DNA of 64,000 nt, taken from the NCBI RefSeq assembly GCF_000282375.1, contig NZ_AKJK01000044.1, positions 1 through 64,000 on the forward strand. Direction: 5' to 3'. The notes under the pieces are model-generated. The model was not told the origin of the DNA and searched no databases. It was given only the letters and a program-made list of their open reading frames with translations. Shown in pieces: positions 44,665-52,663 of this stretch (positions are counted from its first letter, which is position 1; each line of letters begins with the position of its first letter). Made by a program: the position numbers and the translations under genes. This DNA comes from Pseudomonas sp. GM50. Its GTDB lineage: Bacteria > Pseudomonadota > Gammaproteobacteria > Pseudomonadales > Pseudomonadaceae.

Positions 44665-45165
44665 ATGAACCCCGTCAGAATTCGTACCCTGCAAAGTACT
44701 GACGCTGAGGCGTTGCTGACATTTGAAATGGACAATCGCGAGTGGTTCGAGCGTTTCATTGACGCTCGCGATGCTGCTTTTTACTCGGTGCAGGGCGTCG
44801 CCGACCACATTGCGGCTTATTTATCTGACTTTGCCGCCGGAACCTGGCACCCATTTGTCCTCGAAGATGCCGGCGGAAAAATAGTGGGTCGAGCAAACCT
44901 GAAAGGCATCGATATCTCCGAGGGGTCGGCAGAAGTCGGCTACCGGATTGCTCAAAGCGCTTGCGGACAGGGACTGGCAACGCTGGCGGTGAGGCATCTG
45001 ATCCAGGAGGCGCAGTTGCATTGGAACCTTAAACAACTGGTTGCCAACGTATACGCTGCAAATATCGGCTCGGCAAAAGTACTCAAACGGTGTGGCTTCT
45101 TGATCGAACCGATATCTGGGCAAGAAGGGACAGAGCACGAATATCGGCTTGGCCTTTTGATTTAG
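44665..45165 (+). CDS. GNAT acetyltransferase (RimJ/RimL type)
   Basis: 166 residues. The acetyl-CoA site is EVGYRIAQSACGQGLATLAV (motif A, QxxGxG/A) with the later ANVYAANIGSAKVLKRCGF typical of RimJ/RimL enzymes that acetylate protein N-termini or small amines. It lies 27 bases after the PchB-like gene and may share its transcript; a link to salicylate metabolism is not shown by sequence. Confidence 0.86.
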   Translation: MNPVRIRTLQSTDAEALLTFEMDNREWFERFIDARDAAFYSVQGVADHIAAYLSDFAAGTWHPFVLEDAGGKIVGRANLKGIDISEGSAEVGYRIAQSACGQGLATLAVRHLIQEAQLHWNLKQLVANVYAANIGSAKVLKRCGFLIEPISGQEGTEHEYRLGLLI

Positions 45166-45217
45166 ATGAGTGACAGCAAGCTGTGACTTACATCGCCCTG
45201 CCCGGGCAATATTCGAT

Positions 45218-45814
45218 CTACACCAGCACGGTCAACCAGGCCGACACCAGCAGTAAAAAAGCCAGTGCCGTGTTCATGCGCTTGAACGCCTGGGGCGAAC
45301 CAAAAGCCCGAGCACTACCCACGCCGAGCAACGCCCATAGGGTCATGCACGGCAAGGAGACCAACAGAAACATCAGCGACAACACCACCAGCCGCAGGGT
45401 CTTGTCGCCGCCACTGACAAATACGCTCACCACTGCCACCGCCATCATCCAGACCTTGGGGTTGACCAATTGCAGGGTGGCGGCGCCGAACACGCTGAGC
45501 CCCTCGTCCTGCAGGGCGGTCGCGTCCAGGGACGGCGGCGCGCTTTGAAAGATTTGCCAGGCCAGCCAACTCAACCAGAGCACCCCGGCCCAAGCCATCG
45601 CCTGCTGCACACGGGGAAACCGCAGCAGCGTCTCGCCCACCCCGAGCCCGACTGCAAACACAATCAGCGCTGCCGCCACACATGCGCCAAAAATGATCGG
45701 CAGCGTGGCACCCAGCCCCCGCCGTGAACTGTGGCTCAACACCAGAATATTGGTCGGCCCCGGAGTAATCGAGGCAACGAACGCAAACAGCAGGAAAGGC
45801 AGTAACGACTCCAT
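45218..45814 (-). CDS. LysE-family amino acid/metabolite exporter
   Basis: 198 residues with about six membrane helices. ASITPGPTNILVLSHSSRRG is the conserved LysE/RhtB N-terminus, and LQLVNPKVWMMAV the conserved fourth-helix motif. It exports amino acids or derivatives by proton exchange. The AraC gene directly upstream on the same strand (52 bases away) is its likely regulator. Confidence 0.87.
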   Translation of the reverse strand: MESLLPFLLFAFVASITPGPTNILVLSHSSRRGLGATLPIIFGACVAAALIVFAVGLGVGETLLRFPRVQQAMAWAGVLWLSWLAWQIFQSAPPSLDATALQDEGLSVFGAATLQLVNPKVWMMAVAVVSVFVSGGDKTLRLVVLSLMFLLVSLPCMTLWALLGVGSARAFGSPQAFKRMNTALAFLLLVSAWLTVLV

Positions 45815-45865
45815 GGCATGGACTCCTTGATCAAGTAGGAAACCATGGTCGCGGGTCAGCGGGAT

Positions 45866-46702
45866 TCAGTCTGGAAGGTTTGAGCAGCGCTTGCGGTAAT
45901 CCGCGGGTGTGAGCTGGTAGGCACGGCGGAACCAGCGCCCCATATGGCTTTGATCGGCGAACCCGAGCGCACTGGCCACCTGCGCCGGCGACTCGCCCCG
46001 CGCCAGCAGCTGTCGCGCCTTGGCCAGGCGCAGCTGGATCAAATAAGCATGAGGCGCCAGCCCAAAGGCTGCCTTGAAAGCCCGCGTCAGGCGAAAGCGA
46101 TCAACACCACAGGCTTGGGCCAGATCATCCAGCCCGATGTCTTCGTAGACATGGGCATGCAAATAGTCACGCGCCACCTGGGCCCCCCACGGCAGGCGCG
46201 GATCAAAGGCCTGACGCTTGCGCCAATCAAGGTGACCAGTGAGCGCCCCCAACAAGGTGTCGATGGCGCTCTGGCGCACAATGCGCAAATCGCGCTCATG
46301 GAGCGCGTGGAAGGCTTGAAAAATGGCAGTGGCCAGGCGCGGATCCTGGCTCAGGGTGTCGGCAAAACCTGGCTGACTGTTGGCCGGCGCGTGCTCGAAC
46401 AACGCGTGCAACTCCCGCTCCAGCCAGTGCGGATCGAGGTAGAGCATGGAATAGGTAAACCCCTCCTCGGTCGGCGCATGCCCATCGTGGATCTCCCCCG
46501 GCTCCAGCATGAATACCTTGCCCGGCGTACTGAGATGGCGAACGCGCCGGCAATTGAACTGCTGCACGCCCTGCTCGGTGACCCCCACCAGAAAACTGTC
46601 ATGCCAGTGCGGATCGTAGGCATGCCCCTGAAAATGGGCACGAATCGATTCAATCCCGGTATCGGCGTCCTGGGACAGCTCAATCCAGTTGCGTCTATCC
46701 AC
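45866..46702 (-). CDS. AraC-family regulator
   Basis: 278 residues. An N-terminal cupin (HAYDPHWHDSFLVGVTEQG, RHLSTPGKVFMLEPGEIHDG) is followed by two helix-turn-helix units (IGLDDLAQACGVDRFRLTRAFK; SPAQVASALGFADQSHMGRWFRRAY). This LysE-adjacent subgroup is common in Pseudomonas and probably senses an amino acid and activates the exporter gene that follows. Confidence 0.86.
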   Translation of the reverse strand: MDRRNWIELSQDADTGIESIRAHFQGHAYDPHWHDSFLVGVTEQGVQQFNCRRVRHLSTPGKVFMLEPGEIHDGHAPTEEGFTYSMLYLDPHWLERELHALFEHAPANSQPGFADTLSQDPRLATAIFQAFHALHERDLRIVRQSAIDTLLGALTGHLDWRKRQAFDPRLPWGAQVARDYLHAHVYEDIGLDDLAQACGVDRFRLTRAFKAAFGLAPHAYLIQLRLAKARQLLARGESPAQVASALGFADQSHMGRWFRRAYQLTPADYRKRCSNLPD

Positions 46703-46777
46703 GGATAGGCTCCATAGGCAATGGTTCAGCGTTGATCTGTACGGACGACTAAATTACCGCGCAATGGAAAAGAACGT

Positions 46778-47254
46778 TTAGAAGATTTGTGCAGGTTCCT
46801 CGGCAAAGGCATCCTTGATAAATGCCTCCAGCTCTTTCTCTTCAAGCAGCTCAATAGAAAAATGCCCAAAGCGTTTCGGCAACCAAATGATGCGTGTCCC
46901 ACTTGGCGATTGCAGATTATCGCGGGACAGTGGTTTTCCGTTCTCATTTTCCGGCTGGACTCCTGCATCGATCAATTCGTCGTACGCTGCCTCAATGTCC
47001 GGTGTGGAATAGCAGTGACGGTAGATCGTGCCTTCGCCGTTGGAGTCCATCAGCGCCTTGAGATTTCCGGTAAACGGTTGCACTAACATAAGGCGCTTCG
47101 CTCCAAACATGACGATCGCATAGCGCACATGCAAACCGTCGCGCTGCCAATCAAGTGTCTTTGAAATCCTGGCGCTGAAAACTCGGGCGTAATACCTGCA
47201 CGCTTCTTCAAGGTCTTCGACGAGAACATCCACGTGGCTGAACTTTAATTTCAA
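46778..47254 (-). CDS. VOC family protein
   Basis: 158 residues. KFSHVDVLVEDLEEACRYYARVF opens the first beta-alpha-beta unit and TIYRHCYSTPDIEAAYDELIDAG the second; the metal-site Glu is in FSIELLEEKE. Start TTG 47254 is used because AAGGGTGAGG stands before it; a more distal TTG at 47296 lacks a site. Glyoxalase-like or resistance function, substrate unknown. Confidence 0.72.
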   Translation of the reverse strand: MKLKFSHVDVLVEDLEEACRYYARVFSARISKTLDWQRDGLHVRYAIVMFGAKRLMLVQPFTGNLKALMDSNGEGTIYRHCYSTPDIEAAYDELIDAGVQPENENGKPLSRDNLQSPSGTRIIWLPKRFGHFSIELLEEKELEAFIKDAFAEEPAQIF

Positions 47255-47366
47255 TGGCCTCACCCTTTTCAGACATACGAAAAATACGGTGCGCAAACCG
47301 CCTATATGCCGTCGGATGCTTCTCAGTTATCCAAGTGCACATGCGTAAACTTGTCTTAGCGACCTA

Positions 47367-47813
47367 TCACTCGCTCGCGGCGGTTGGCTCAAGGGTGACG
47401 GTCATCTCGCCGAAGATGGCTTGGTAAGCCTCCTGGCACGAACTCTCTGCAGTCAGCACCGCGTCGTCAACGAGCTGCGCGCCCGCGGGGGTTAAGCACG
47501 CATAACCAACGCGGGCATCGCGGGGATCGCTTTGGCGAGATACCCAACCTATTTTTTCCAAGGGCAGAAGGGACTTGGTTACGGCTGACGCGGTTAAGCC
47601 CATGCACTCTGCCAAATCTGCACGACGAAGCCTGCCGCCGTGGGCTTGCTTAAGATGATGCAGAATCATGAAGTCGCTAAAGCTCAACCCATGCACGGCG
47701 GAGAGCTTGGCGTCGATACGCCGAGTGGCGGCAGTGTATGCCCGAGATATGCGGATATAGCGTTCAAGTGTTGAGGGCGAAGTGCCTTCCGCACCCGGTG
47801 TGTGGTCAGACAT
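47367..47813 (-). CDS. MarR-family regulator
   Basis: 148 residues with a winged helix-turn-helix: LHHLKQAHGGRLRRADLAECMGLTASAVTKSLLPLEKIGWV, and the beta-wing QSDPRDARVGYACLTPAG. Its first 8 bases overlap the end of the kinase gene, so the two are translated together, and the regulator may sense the kinase substrate. Confidence 0.85.
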   Translation of the reverse strand: MSDHTPGAEGTSPSTLERYIRISRAYTAATRRIDAKLSAVHGLSFSDFMILHHLKQAHGGRLRRADLAECMGLTASAVTKSLLPLEKIGWVSRQSDPRDARVGYACLTPAGAQLVDDAVLTAESSCQEAYQAIFGEMTVTLEPTAASE

Positions 47814-48294
47814 TGCAACACTCCTTCAGTTCGGATGGGGATGGGTGTTCAAAGCGTGCATCCATGGCCTCGAACATTTGGGCCGTAATTTCGAACGAAT
47901 AGCCCGCGCCTTTTTCCAGGTTTCGTTGCAGTAAGCGCTCACGGCGTAGCGGCTTATCGGCATTTACGAAGTGGATAAGCACCTCATAGCCCGCGTTGTG
48001 GGCCTGCAGTCGGATTTGAGTGCGGTCTGCTTTCGTCATAAAGCCTTGATCCAGCACCACGTCCTTGCCCGACGCTAGAACCTGCACGCACGTTTCCCAT
48101 ATTTGCGCCTCGCAACGCCTAACACGGGGAAGCACCCATTCCAGGCTAAGGGGCTGAGGCAGATCTGGGCCGTATAGACGCTGCATCCATTCATCAATCG
48201 AGAAGCTGACAGCGTTTAGCTGGGCCGTTATCTGCCGAGCTAGTGTCGACTTACCGGCCCCGAGAGGGCCGAAAATAATGTGTACGGCGTTCAT
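47806..48294 (-). CDS. P-loop kinase-like ATPase
   Basis: 162 residues, Walker A GPLGAGKST (9-17), then FSIDEWMQRLYG and VLDQGFMTKADRT; the region YEVLIHFVNADKPLRRERLLQRN is the arginine-rich lid of AAA_33-type kinases (tRNA-ligase kinase/chloramphenicol phosphotransferase-like). AGGTGG lies before ATG 48294. Cotranscribed with the MarR gene. It resembles the kinase at 40717 only in fold motifs. Confidence 0.83.
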   Translation of the reverse strand: MNAVHIIFGPLGAGKSTLARQITAQLNAVSFSIDEWMQRLYGPDLPQPLSLEWVLPRVRRCEAQIWETCVQVLASGKDVVLDQGFMTKADRTQIRLQAHNAGYEVLIHFVNADKPLRRERLLQRNLEKGAGYSFEITAQMFEAMDARFEHPSPSELKECCNV

Positions 48295-48486
48295 CTGCCA
48301 CCTTGTTTCCAAATACTTTACCTGTACAGTATCTGGACGTCAGACTGGCGTTGTCAATCCACAACGTTTTGAAAAAACTGCTTTCCTGCAAAGTGGTAAG
48401 TGAACAGTGATTCGACCAGACACTGCCCCACACCTTAGATGATTGGCACCTTTGAGATCGGCGCAATGTGTAGCAAGGACCATAAA

Positions 48487-48661
48487 GGCCGCTTTGGCCC
48501 AGAGTGTGTAAAAACGCTTCGCCCAAAATTGAAGTGTGCGCGTCTACGTTAAATCTGAAATTCATCGGCACGTCAGCAGATGTGGATTTCGCGTAGAAGC
48601 GCCGGTTTTGAGTACCTGTCGTACTCAAAACGTTTTTACACACCCTCGGCCGATTGCTGTC
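48487..48661. mobile_element. MITE-like element with TGTGTAAAAACG ends, second copy
   Basis: 175 bp. Left end 48487-48516 and right end 48631-48661 are imperfect inverted repeats of about 30 bp with the perfect inner 12-mer TGTGTAAAAACG. The interior shares short stretches with the copy at 28504 (for example TCTACG.TAAAT and GCGTAGAAG) and ends in a hairpin around GAGTACCTGTCGTACTC. It precedes a further dispersed palindrome at 48682-48719. No gene is seen between 48295 and 49012. Confidence 0.6.
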
Positions 48662-49012
48662 TGTCGCCAACGTCAGCTATGGGTCGATTTCTGCCCTTCG
48701 AGACGGGCAGCAGTCGGCCAGAAGCGGTCAGTCATGCCCTGACACTTCCCGCCGAAGTGCTCGGTCGAATGTATCTTTAGAACCAAAACCTATTCATTAC
48801 TCTCCACGCTGCGATTCCAGCCTGGCCAACGCATCCCGCCGGCGTCGCGTATGCCCACACGCTTGAGCCAAGATTTGTACTACGCTCCCCAAGCGCCTCC
48901 TTAATAGTCAGGCCATGATCACAACGTATGTTTTGTATGACATGAAATAATCGCCATATTATTTGTGGTGATTTCCTTTGAAGGGAAGCTTCGATCAGGA
49001 ACGAATGAAACT

Positions 49013-49351
49013 ATGATAACTGTCATTACAGCACCCGTTATCTCTCATATAAATGACCGGCATGGCCCAAATGGCGAAAGCGGCTCGAATTTCACTTCTG
49101 CCTTTCTGGACAATAGTAGCGGCTTAGGTGGAGTAGCGAAATATGTCGTAGATCATGGTGCTTGCGCATTCAGCTGGAGCTACGACGGTGCTCCCGTCCA
49201 TACCTATTACTACAACTTCAGAGCTGCAATAGGTACAGGAATAGATGAATACGGAAGAACTATAAATTTCCAAGCCGTTGAAGTTATCGGAACCCCCAGT
49301 GGAGAGATATTATGGGTAAGCACCATGTTTCCCAAGTATAAGATGACATAG
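49013..49351 (+). CDS. Hypothetical protein
   Basis: 112 residues starting ITVITAPVISHINDRHGPN; rich in Gly, Ser and aromatic residues, with a beta-rich look and a YNFRAAIGTGIDEYGRTINFQ segment. No family recognised. AT-rich like its surroundings. The start is uncertain: AGGA is 11 bases upstream of ATG 49013, and a GTG at 48965 extends the frame. Confidence 0.45.
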   Translation: MITVITAPVISHINDRHGPNGESGSNFTSAFLDNSSGLGGVAKYVVDHGACAFSWSYDGAPVHTYYYNFRAAIGTGIDEYGRTINFQAVEVIGTPSGEILWVSTMFPKYKMT

Positions 49352-49411
49352 CTAATTCTATTGAATTGTCGCTATTGTATTTCTGAAATACCGACAGGTG
49401 AAAGGCCGCTT

Positions 49412-49455
49412 CTGGCCGGTTGCAGCCCCTCGTGACAGGCAGCAATCGACCACAA
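49412..49455. repeat. Dispersed palindrome copy
   Basis: TGGCCGGTTGCAGCCCCTCG facing GACAGGCAGCAATCGACCA; same family as the copies at 30277, 31856, 48682 and 54110. It fills part of the 265-base gap between two low-GC hypothetical genes. Confidence 0.5.
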
Positions 49456-49616
49456 AGCAGTCGGTGGACAGACTAGTGGAAAACAGGTGGTGCCCTGCTA
49501 CCCTCTTTACCATAGCCGGGCGTGCCGTCAACCCAGTCGCGTTTCCCCTCGATAGATCTCGCGCTTACCGCGACTGGAAACGCGACATGGCATGTCACCT
49601 GATAGTGGATAACGCC

Positions 49617-49973
49617 ATGAAATTTCGATGCCCTGGCTGTGGTTATATCGGAGACAAAATCCCACCACCCCATAAGTGCCCTGAATGCGACGAATTTTCC
49701 CACGAATGGCTGATTTATGATTGGGAAAGCTTTGCTTTAATAAAACGTCGACATATTAGATATAACCTTTTAATCATTGGTCTGGTTCTAATCAACTTAC
49801 TTGCGGCGATCACCTTGAAATCAACAGATGCGTTTCAATGGTTGTTCAACTTGTTATTTATCCCGGCAATGATCAGTTTGTTTTATTGTCGAAAGCAGCT
49901 TGGAAGGAAATCGGAGTATGAAGGGCATAGAGGCGATACGCTTCCCTGGTTTATCGGTTTCGGGGGGTTCTAA
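49617..49973 (+). CDS. Small membrane protein with rubredoxin-like zinc ribbon
   Basis: 118 residues. Cys5, Cys8, Cys21 and Cys24 (CPGCGYIGDKIPPPHKCPEC) form a rubredoxin-like zinc or iron knuckle; two hydrophobic helices follow (about 48-66 and 76-94). No specific family recognised. ATG 49617 is chosen because the ribbon begins there; ATG 49587 is also in frame. AT-rich accessory gene. Confidence 0.55.
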   Translation: MKFRCPGCGYIGDKIPPPHKCPECDEFSHEWLIYDWESFALIKRRHIRYNLLIIGLVLINLLAAITLKSTDAFQWLFNLLFIPAMISLFYCRKQLGRKSEYEGHRGDTLPWFIGFGGF

Positions 49974-50124
49974 AGCCCGCGACGGCTCGCAAAGAGCTTT
50001 GAAGAAGGCTCCATCGAGAGAGTCGATTGCGGCATCAATTGCCCGGGAACGTATAGAGGTTCGGTTCATACGGATGACTAAAATGTGCATATCCATGCAC
50101 ACGTAAATTCGCCGTCGCTACTCT

Positions 50125-50721
50125 TCAGTAAGCCCCTTCCCGCACCGACCGTCTGACCTCAGCCTGTATGGCATAAGCCGGTGCCTCCACAGCATTGAAG
50201 TCTTGTGTATACCGCTGGGCAAATCCTTCTACCCCCCATTCCTGATACTGCTGTACATGCTTTAGTTCGTGAGCCCAGAGCGCGATGTTCTGTTCTGCGG
50301 TTTGAGCGTCCCGGAAGAGGATGATGTCGATCAGCGTCACGGCTCCGACATCGGGGTTTTGCAGCATGGCAGTCGCGGCGTTGAATTGGCCGTTGTCGCT
50401 AACTTTGTAGCGCGCGGCATCGAGGACGCTGGGGTCGTACCAGCGCTGCATTTGCTCTCGGATGTGCGGTGGAATGGGTTGGATACCGCCGTTGGCTGCT
50501 TCAGCACGGGCTTGGGTCAGCCACAGCGCGAGGGCAGGTGCCGCGACCTGGTAGATGCCATCAGGCAGGGGACCGAGCACCTGTCCCACGTCTGGCAGGC
50601 AGATGCAGCCGTCCAGGCACACTTGTTTCTCGCCAGCTGGGCAGGCGTTGGTCTGGGCTGACACTTCAAGCGTCAGGCAAAGAACAAACAGCGCCACCAG
50701 GCGCGTGGTGATGGGCGGCAT
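50125..50721 (-). CDS. Secreted DUF4157-like protein with HExxH motif
   Basis: 198 residues. A signal peptide (about 1-22) is followed by a Cys-rich stretch (CPAGEKQVCLDGCICLP) and a domain ending in WAHELKHVQQYQEWG, with His151, Glu152 and His155 as a zinc-protease-like site. DUF4157 domains look like toxin- or protease-related metallopeptidases. Catalysis is not proven. The third ligand is not obvious. Single gene, 109 bases from trmK on the same strand. Confidence 0.75.
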   Translation of the reverse strand: MPPITTRLVALFVLCLTLEVSAQTNACPAGEKQVCLDGCICLPDVGQVLGPLPDGIYQVAAPALALWLTQARAEAANGGIQPIPPHIREQMQRWYDPSVLDAARYKVSDNGQFNAATAMLQNPDVGAVTLIDIILFRDAQTAEQNIALWAHELKHVQQYQEWGVEGFAQRYTQDFNAVEAPAYAIQAEVRRSVREGAY

Positions 50722-50830
50722 TGGGCGCTCCAGGGACGGACGCAGCGCGAACAGTGGGTGACAATTAATCGTCGACGCGCATAGCTTTAGCGTAGTCCTG
50801 AACCAAGCGCCCCCAAGATAATCGCAGTGC

Positions 50831-51526
50831 TCAAGCCAGCAGCTCGGTGATCCACCGGGCCTGCCGGGTGAGGTCTTGCACCTTCTCTTCCGGCACGGCC
50901 TGCCGCGCCCGGGCGAAGTCGGTCAGGGTCTTCTGCTTCTGGCGCAGCATGCGCTGCCACTTGGACAGGAACGCCGGGCTGCGTGCCTGCATCTGCAGCG
51001 GGCCGAAGTACAGCTCCTCGGCGGTGTACATCACCGGCCCGGCGCGTTCGGCGACGATGATCTCGTAGTAGAAGCGATTTTCCCGCAGTACTTCCTCGCA
51101 GAGGATGCGGTAGCCATTTTCCATCAGCCATTGGCGCAGAGGCTGCTCGCCGCCATTGGGCTGCAGGATCAGGCGCTCCTGGCCGTTCAGCCGCGCCTTG
51201 CCGCTGTCGAGAATGTCGCGGATCGTCTCGCCGCCCATGCCGCAGATGCTGATCGCCGTGATCCCGTCTCCCGGTTCGATCGCCGCCAGGCCATTGGCCA
51301 GGCGCACGGTGATCCGCTGGTCCAGGCCGTTCTCGCGCACGGTGCGTTCGGCCGAGCGGAACGGCGTCAATGCCACCTCGCCGGCCACCGCCGCCGCGAT
51401 GGCGCCACGGCGCATCAACGCCACTGGCAGGTAGCCGTGATCCGAGCCGATATCGGCCAGGCGTGCACCTGCTGGTACATGCGCCGCCACGCGCTCCAGG
51501 CGCATGGACAATGTCTGTTCGTTCAA
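50831..51526 (-). CDS. trmK: tRNA (adenine(22)-N(1))-methyltransferase TrmK
   Basis: 231 residues. The SAM-binding motif is ARLADIGSDHGYLPVAL (residues 21-37) and the TrmK-specific ISICGMGGETIRDIL follows, then LILQPNGGEQPLRQWL. A C-terminal helical region (KWQRMLRQKQKTLTDFARAR) matches the family. It methylates A22 of certain tRNAs in the cytoplasm using SAM. Housekeeping gene, high GC, no operon partner. Confidence 0.88.
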   Translation of the reverse strand: MNEQTLSMRLERVAAHVPAGARLADIGSDHGYLPVALMRRGAIAAAVAGEVALTPFRSAERTVRENGLDQRITVRLANGLAAIEPGDGITAISICGMGGETIRDILDSGKARLNGQERLILQPNGGEQPLRQWLMENGYRILCEEVLRENRFYYEIIVAERAGPVMYTAEELYFGPLQMQARSPAFLSKWQRMLRQKQKTLTDFARARQAVPEEKVQDLTRQARWITELLA

Positions 51527-51637
51527 CTGCAGTTCCTATTCACCACGAAAGTCCGGCATCTTTGGCATTGGTGCGGGCGGCCCATCATGCTAGGAGAGAG
51601 AGGCAGGGTAAAGTGCCGGCATTGGCTCATGCCCCTC

Positions 51638-52252
51638 TTATGGTTCGTTTGGAAACTCGACATAAGCGATGACTTTGCCGAACGGCGCGCTTGACATACC
51701 TATCGGCATATTCACACCTGGGTACCCTGCTATCGGTGTGTTGATGATAGAAACCTGCTCCCCCGGGGCTCGGTTATCCGCAGCAATCAGCAAAAAGTAG
51801 GTGCCATCGGCTGGCGCGACGCCGGACGATTCAATTGCCAGAGCATTGGGGCCGACCAAATTATCAGCCACGATATTACCTTGAGCATCGAGCACCACTG
51901 CCTTGGGTTTCAGAGCACTTTTCGCAAACCCCACGCACATGTTGTTGCACATTGAGCTGACGTTGATCACGTAAGTCTGGCCCTTGAGCAAACGGAAGTT
52001 GAACAGTCGGTAGTTGCCTTGCTGCGTCCCCATGACAATGCGTGGTTCTGCTGGGCTGATCTCCCATCGCACCGGAAACAGGCCACGATTGATCGGCAGT
52101 GGAGTGGCCGGTGACTGGCGAATGGCTTCCTGGAATGAATGAGCGATTGGTGTATTGCTGGACTGGACCTGATCTGTGTATTGGCTTTGCGAATTGCTTG
52201 AGCAGCCAGTCAGGGACAAGACAACAACAAGTGGTAGTAAGCATTTGAGCAT
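51638..52252 (-). CDS. Hypothetical lipoprotein
   Basis: 204 residues with a clear lipobox LSLTGC (Cys17) after a short hydrophobic signal. The mature part looks like a beta-sandwich: NYRLFNFRLLKGQTYVINVSS, a Cys pair in MCNNMC, and GTYFLLIAADNRAPGEQVSI, resembling pre-peptidase C-terminal-like domains. No exact family. Divergent from the lipoprotein gene at 52664 across a 411-base gap. Confidence 0.7.
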   Translation of the reverse strand: MLKCLLPLVVVLSLTGCSSNSQSQYTDQVQSSNTPIAHSFQEAIRQSPATPLPINRGLFPVRWEISPAEPRIVMGTQQGNYRLFNFRLLKGQTYVINVSSMCNNMCVGFAKSALKPKAVVLDAQGNIVADNLVGPNALAIESSGVAPADGTYFLLIAADNRAPGEQVSIINTPIAGYPGVNMPIGMSSAPFGKVIAYVEFPNEP

Positions 52253-52424
52253 TGGGAGTCGTCCATTGAGTACTGCAGGCAGGAGCCGTTAGCCGAATTT
52301 AAGATGGCAAACAGTTATTGTCGGCGGCTCTGGCTGAAGCTTGAACGTAAGTAGATGGAATCGTTGCCCGTCCGCCTGGGAGAGAACAGAGAAGTCTCTT
52401 TTGAGGTTCGCCCTCCCCCCGCCC

Positions 52425-52451
52425 TAAAGTTTTTGATTGTTAAGCCGATTT
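52425..52451 (+). promoter_or_regulatory. Probable FliA (sigma-28) promoter
   Basis: TAAAGTTT at 52425-52432, an 11-base spacer and GCCGATTT at 52444-52451 match the FliA consensus TAAAGTTT-N11-GCCGATAA at 14 of 16 positions with exact spacing. It points at the lipoprotein gene starting 213 bases downstream of the -10 box. The remainder of the 411-base gap shows no gene. Confidence 0.55.
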
Positions 52452-52663
52452 GCAGATGGGCTCGATACTCAGATACCGACGAAAGACCGTCCATGAGTTC
52501 CCCACACAAACTCGGAGTGCAGTTTCCTCGATATTTCTTGGCCTCCGACTACCACGGGACACTGTCTCGGCCACGCCGCAAATAACGTCAAAACTACAAT
52601 TACCCTACAAAGTACGCGCCCGCTATCGCGATGAATTCCGGGGGTGCCAAGGAGCTGTTTGCA

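Noticed and set aside
49854..50106. Short frames on both strands overlapping the zinc-ribbon gene end
   Set aside because: No motif or convincing start; the overlapping zinc-ribbon gene has better support.
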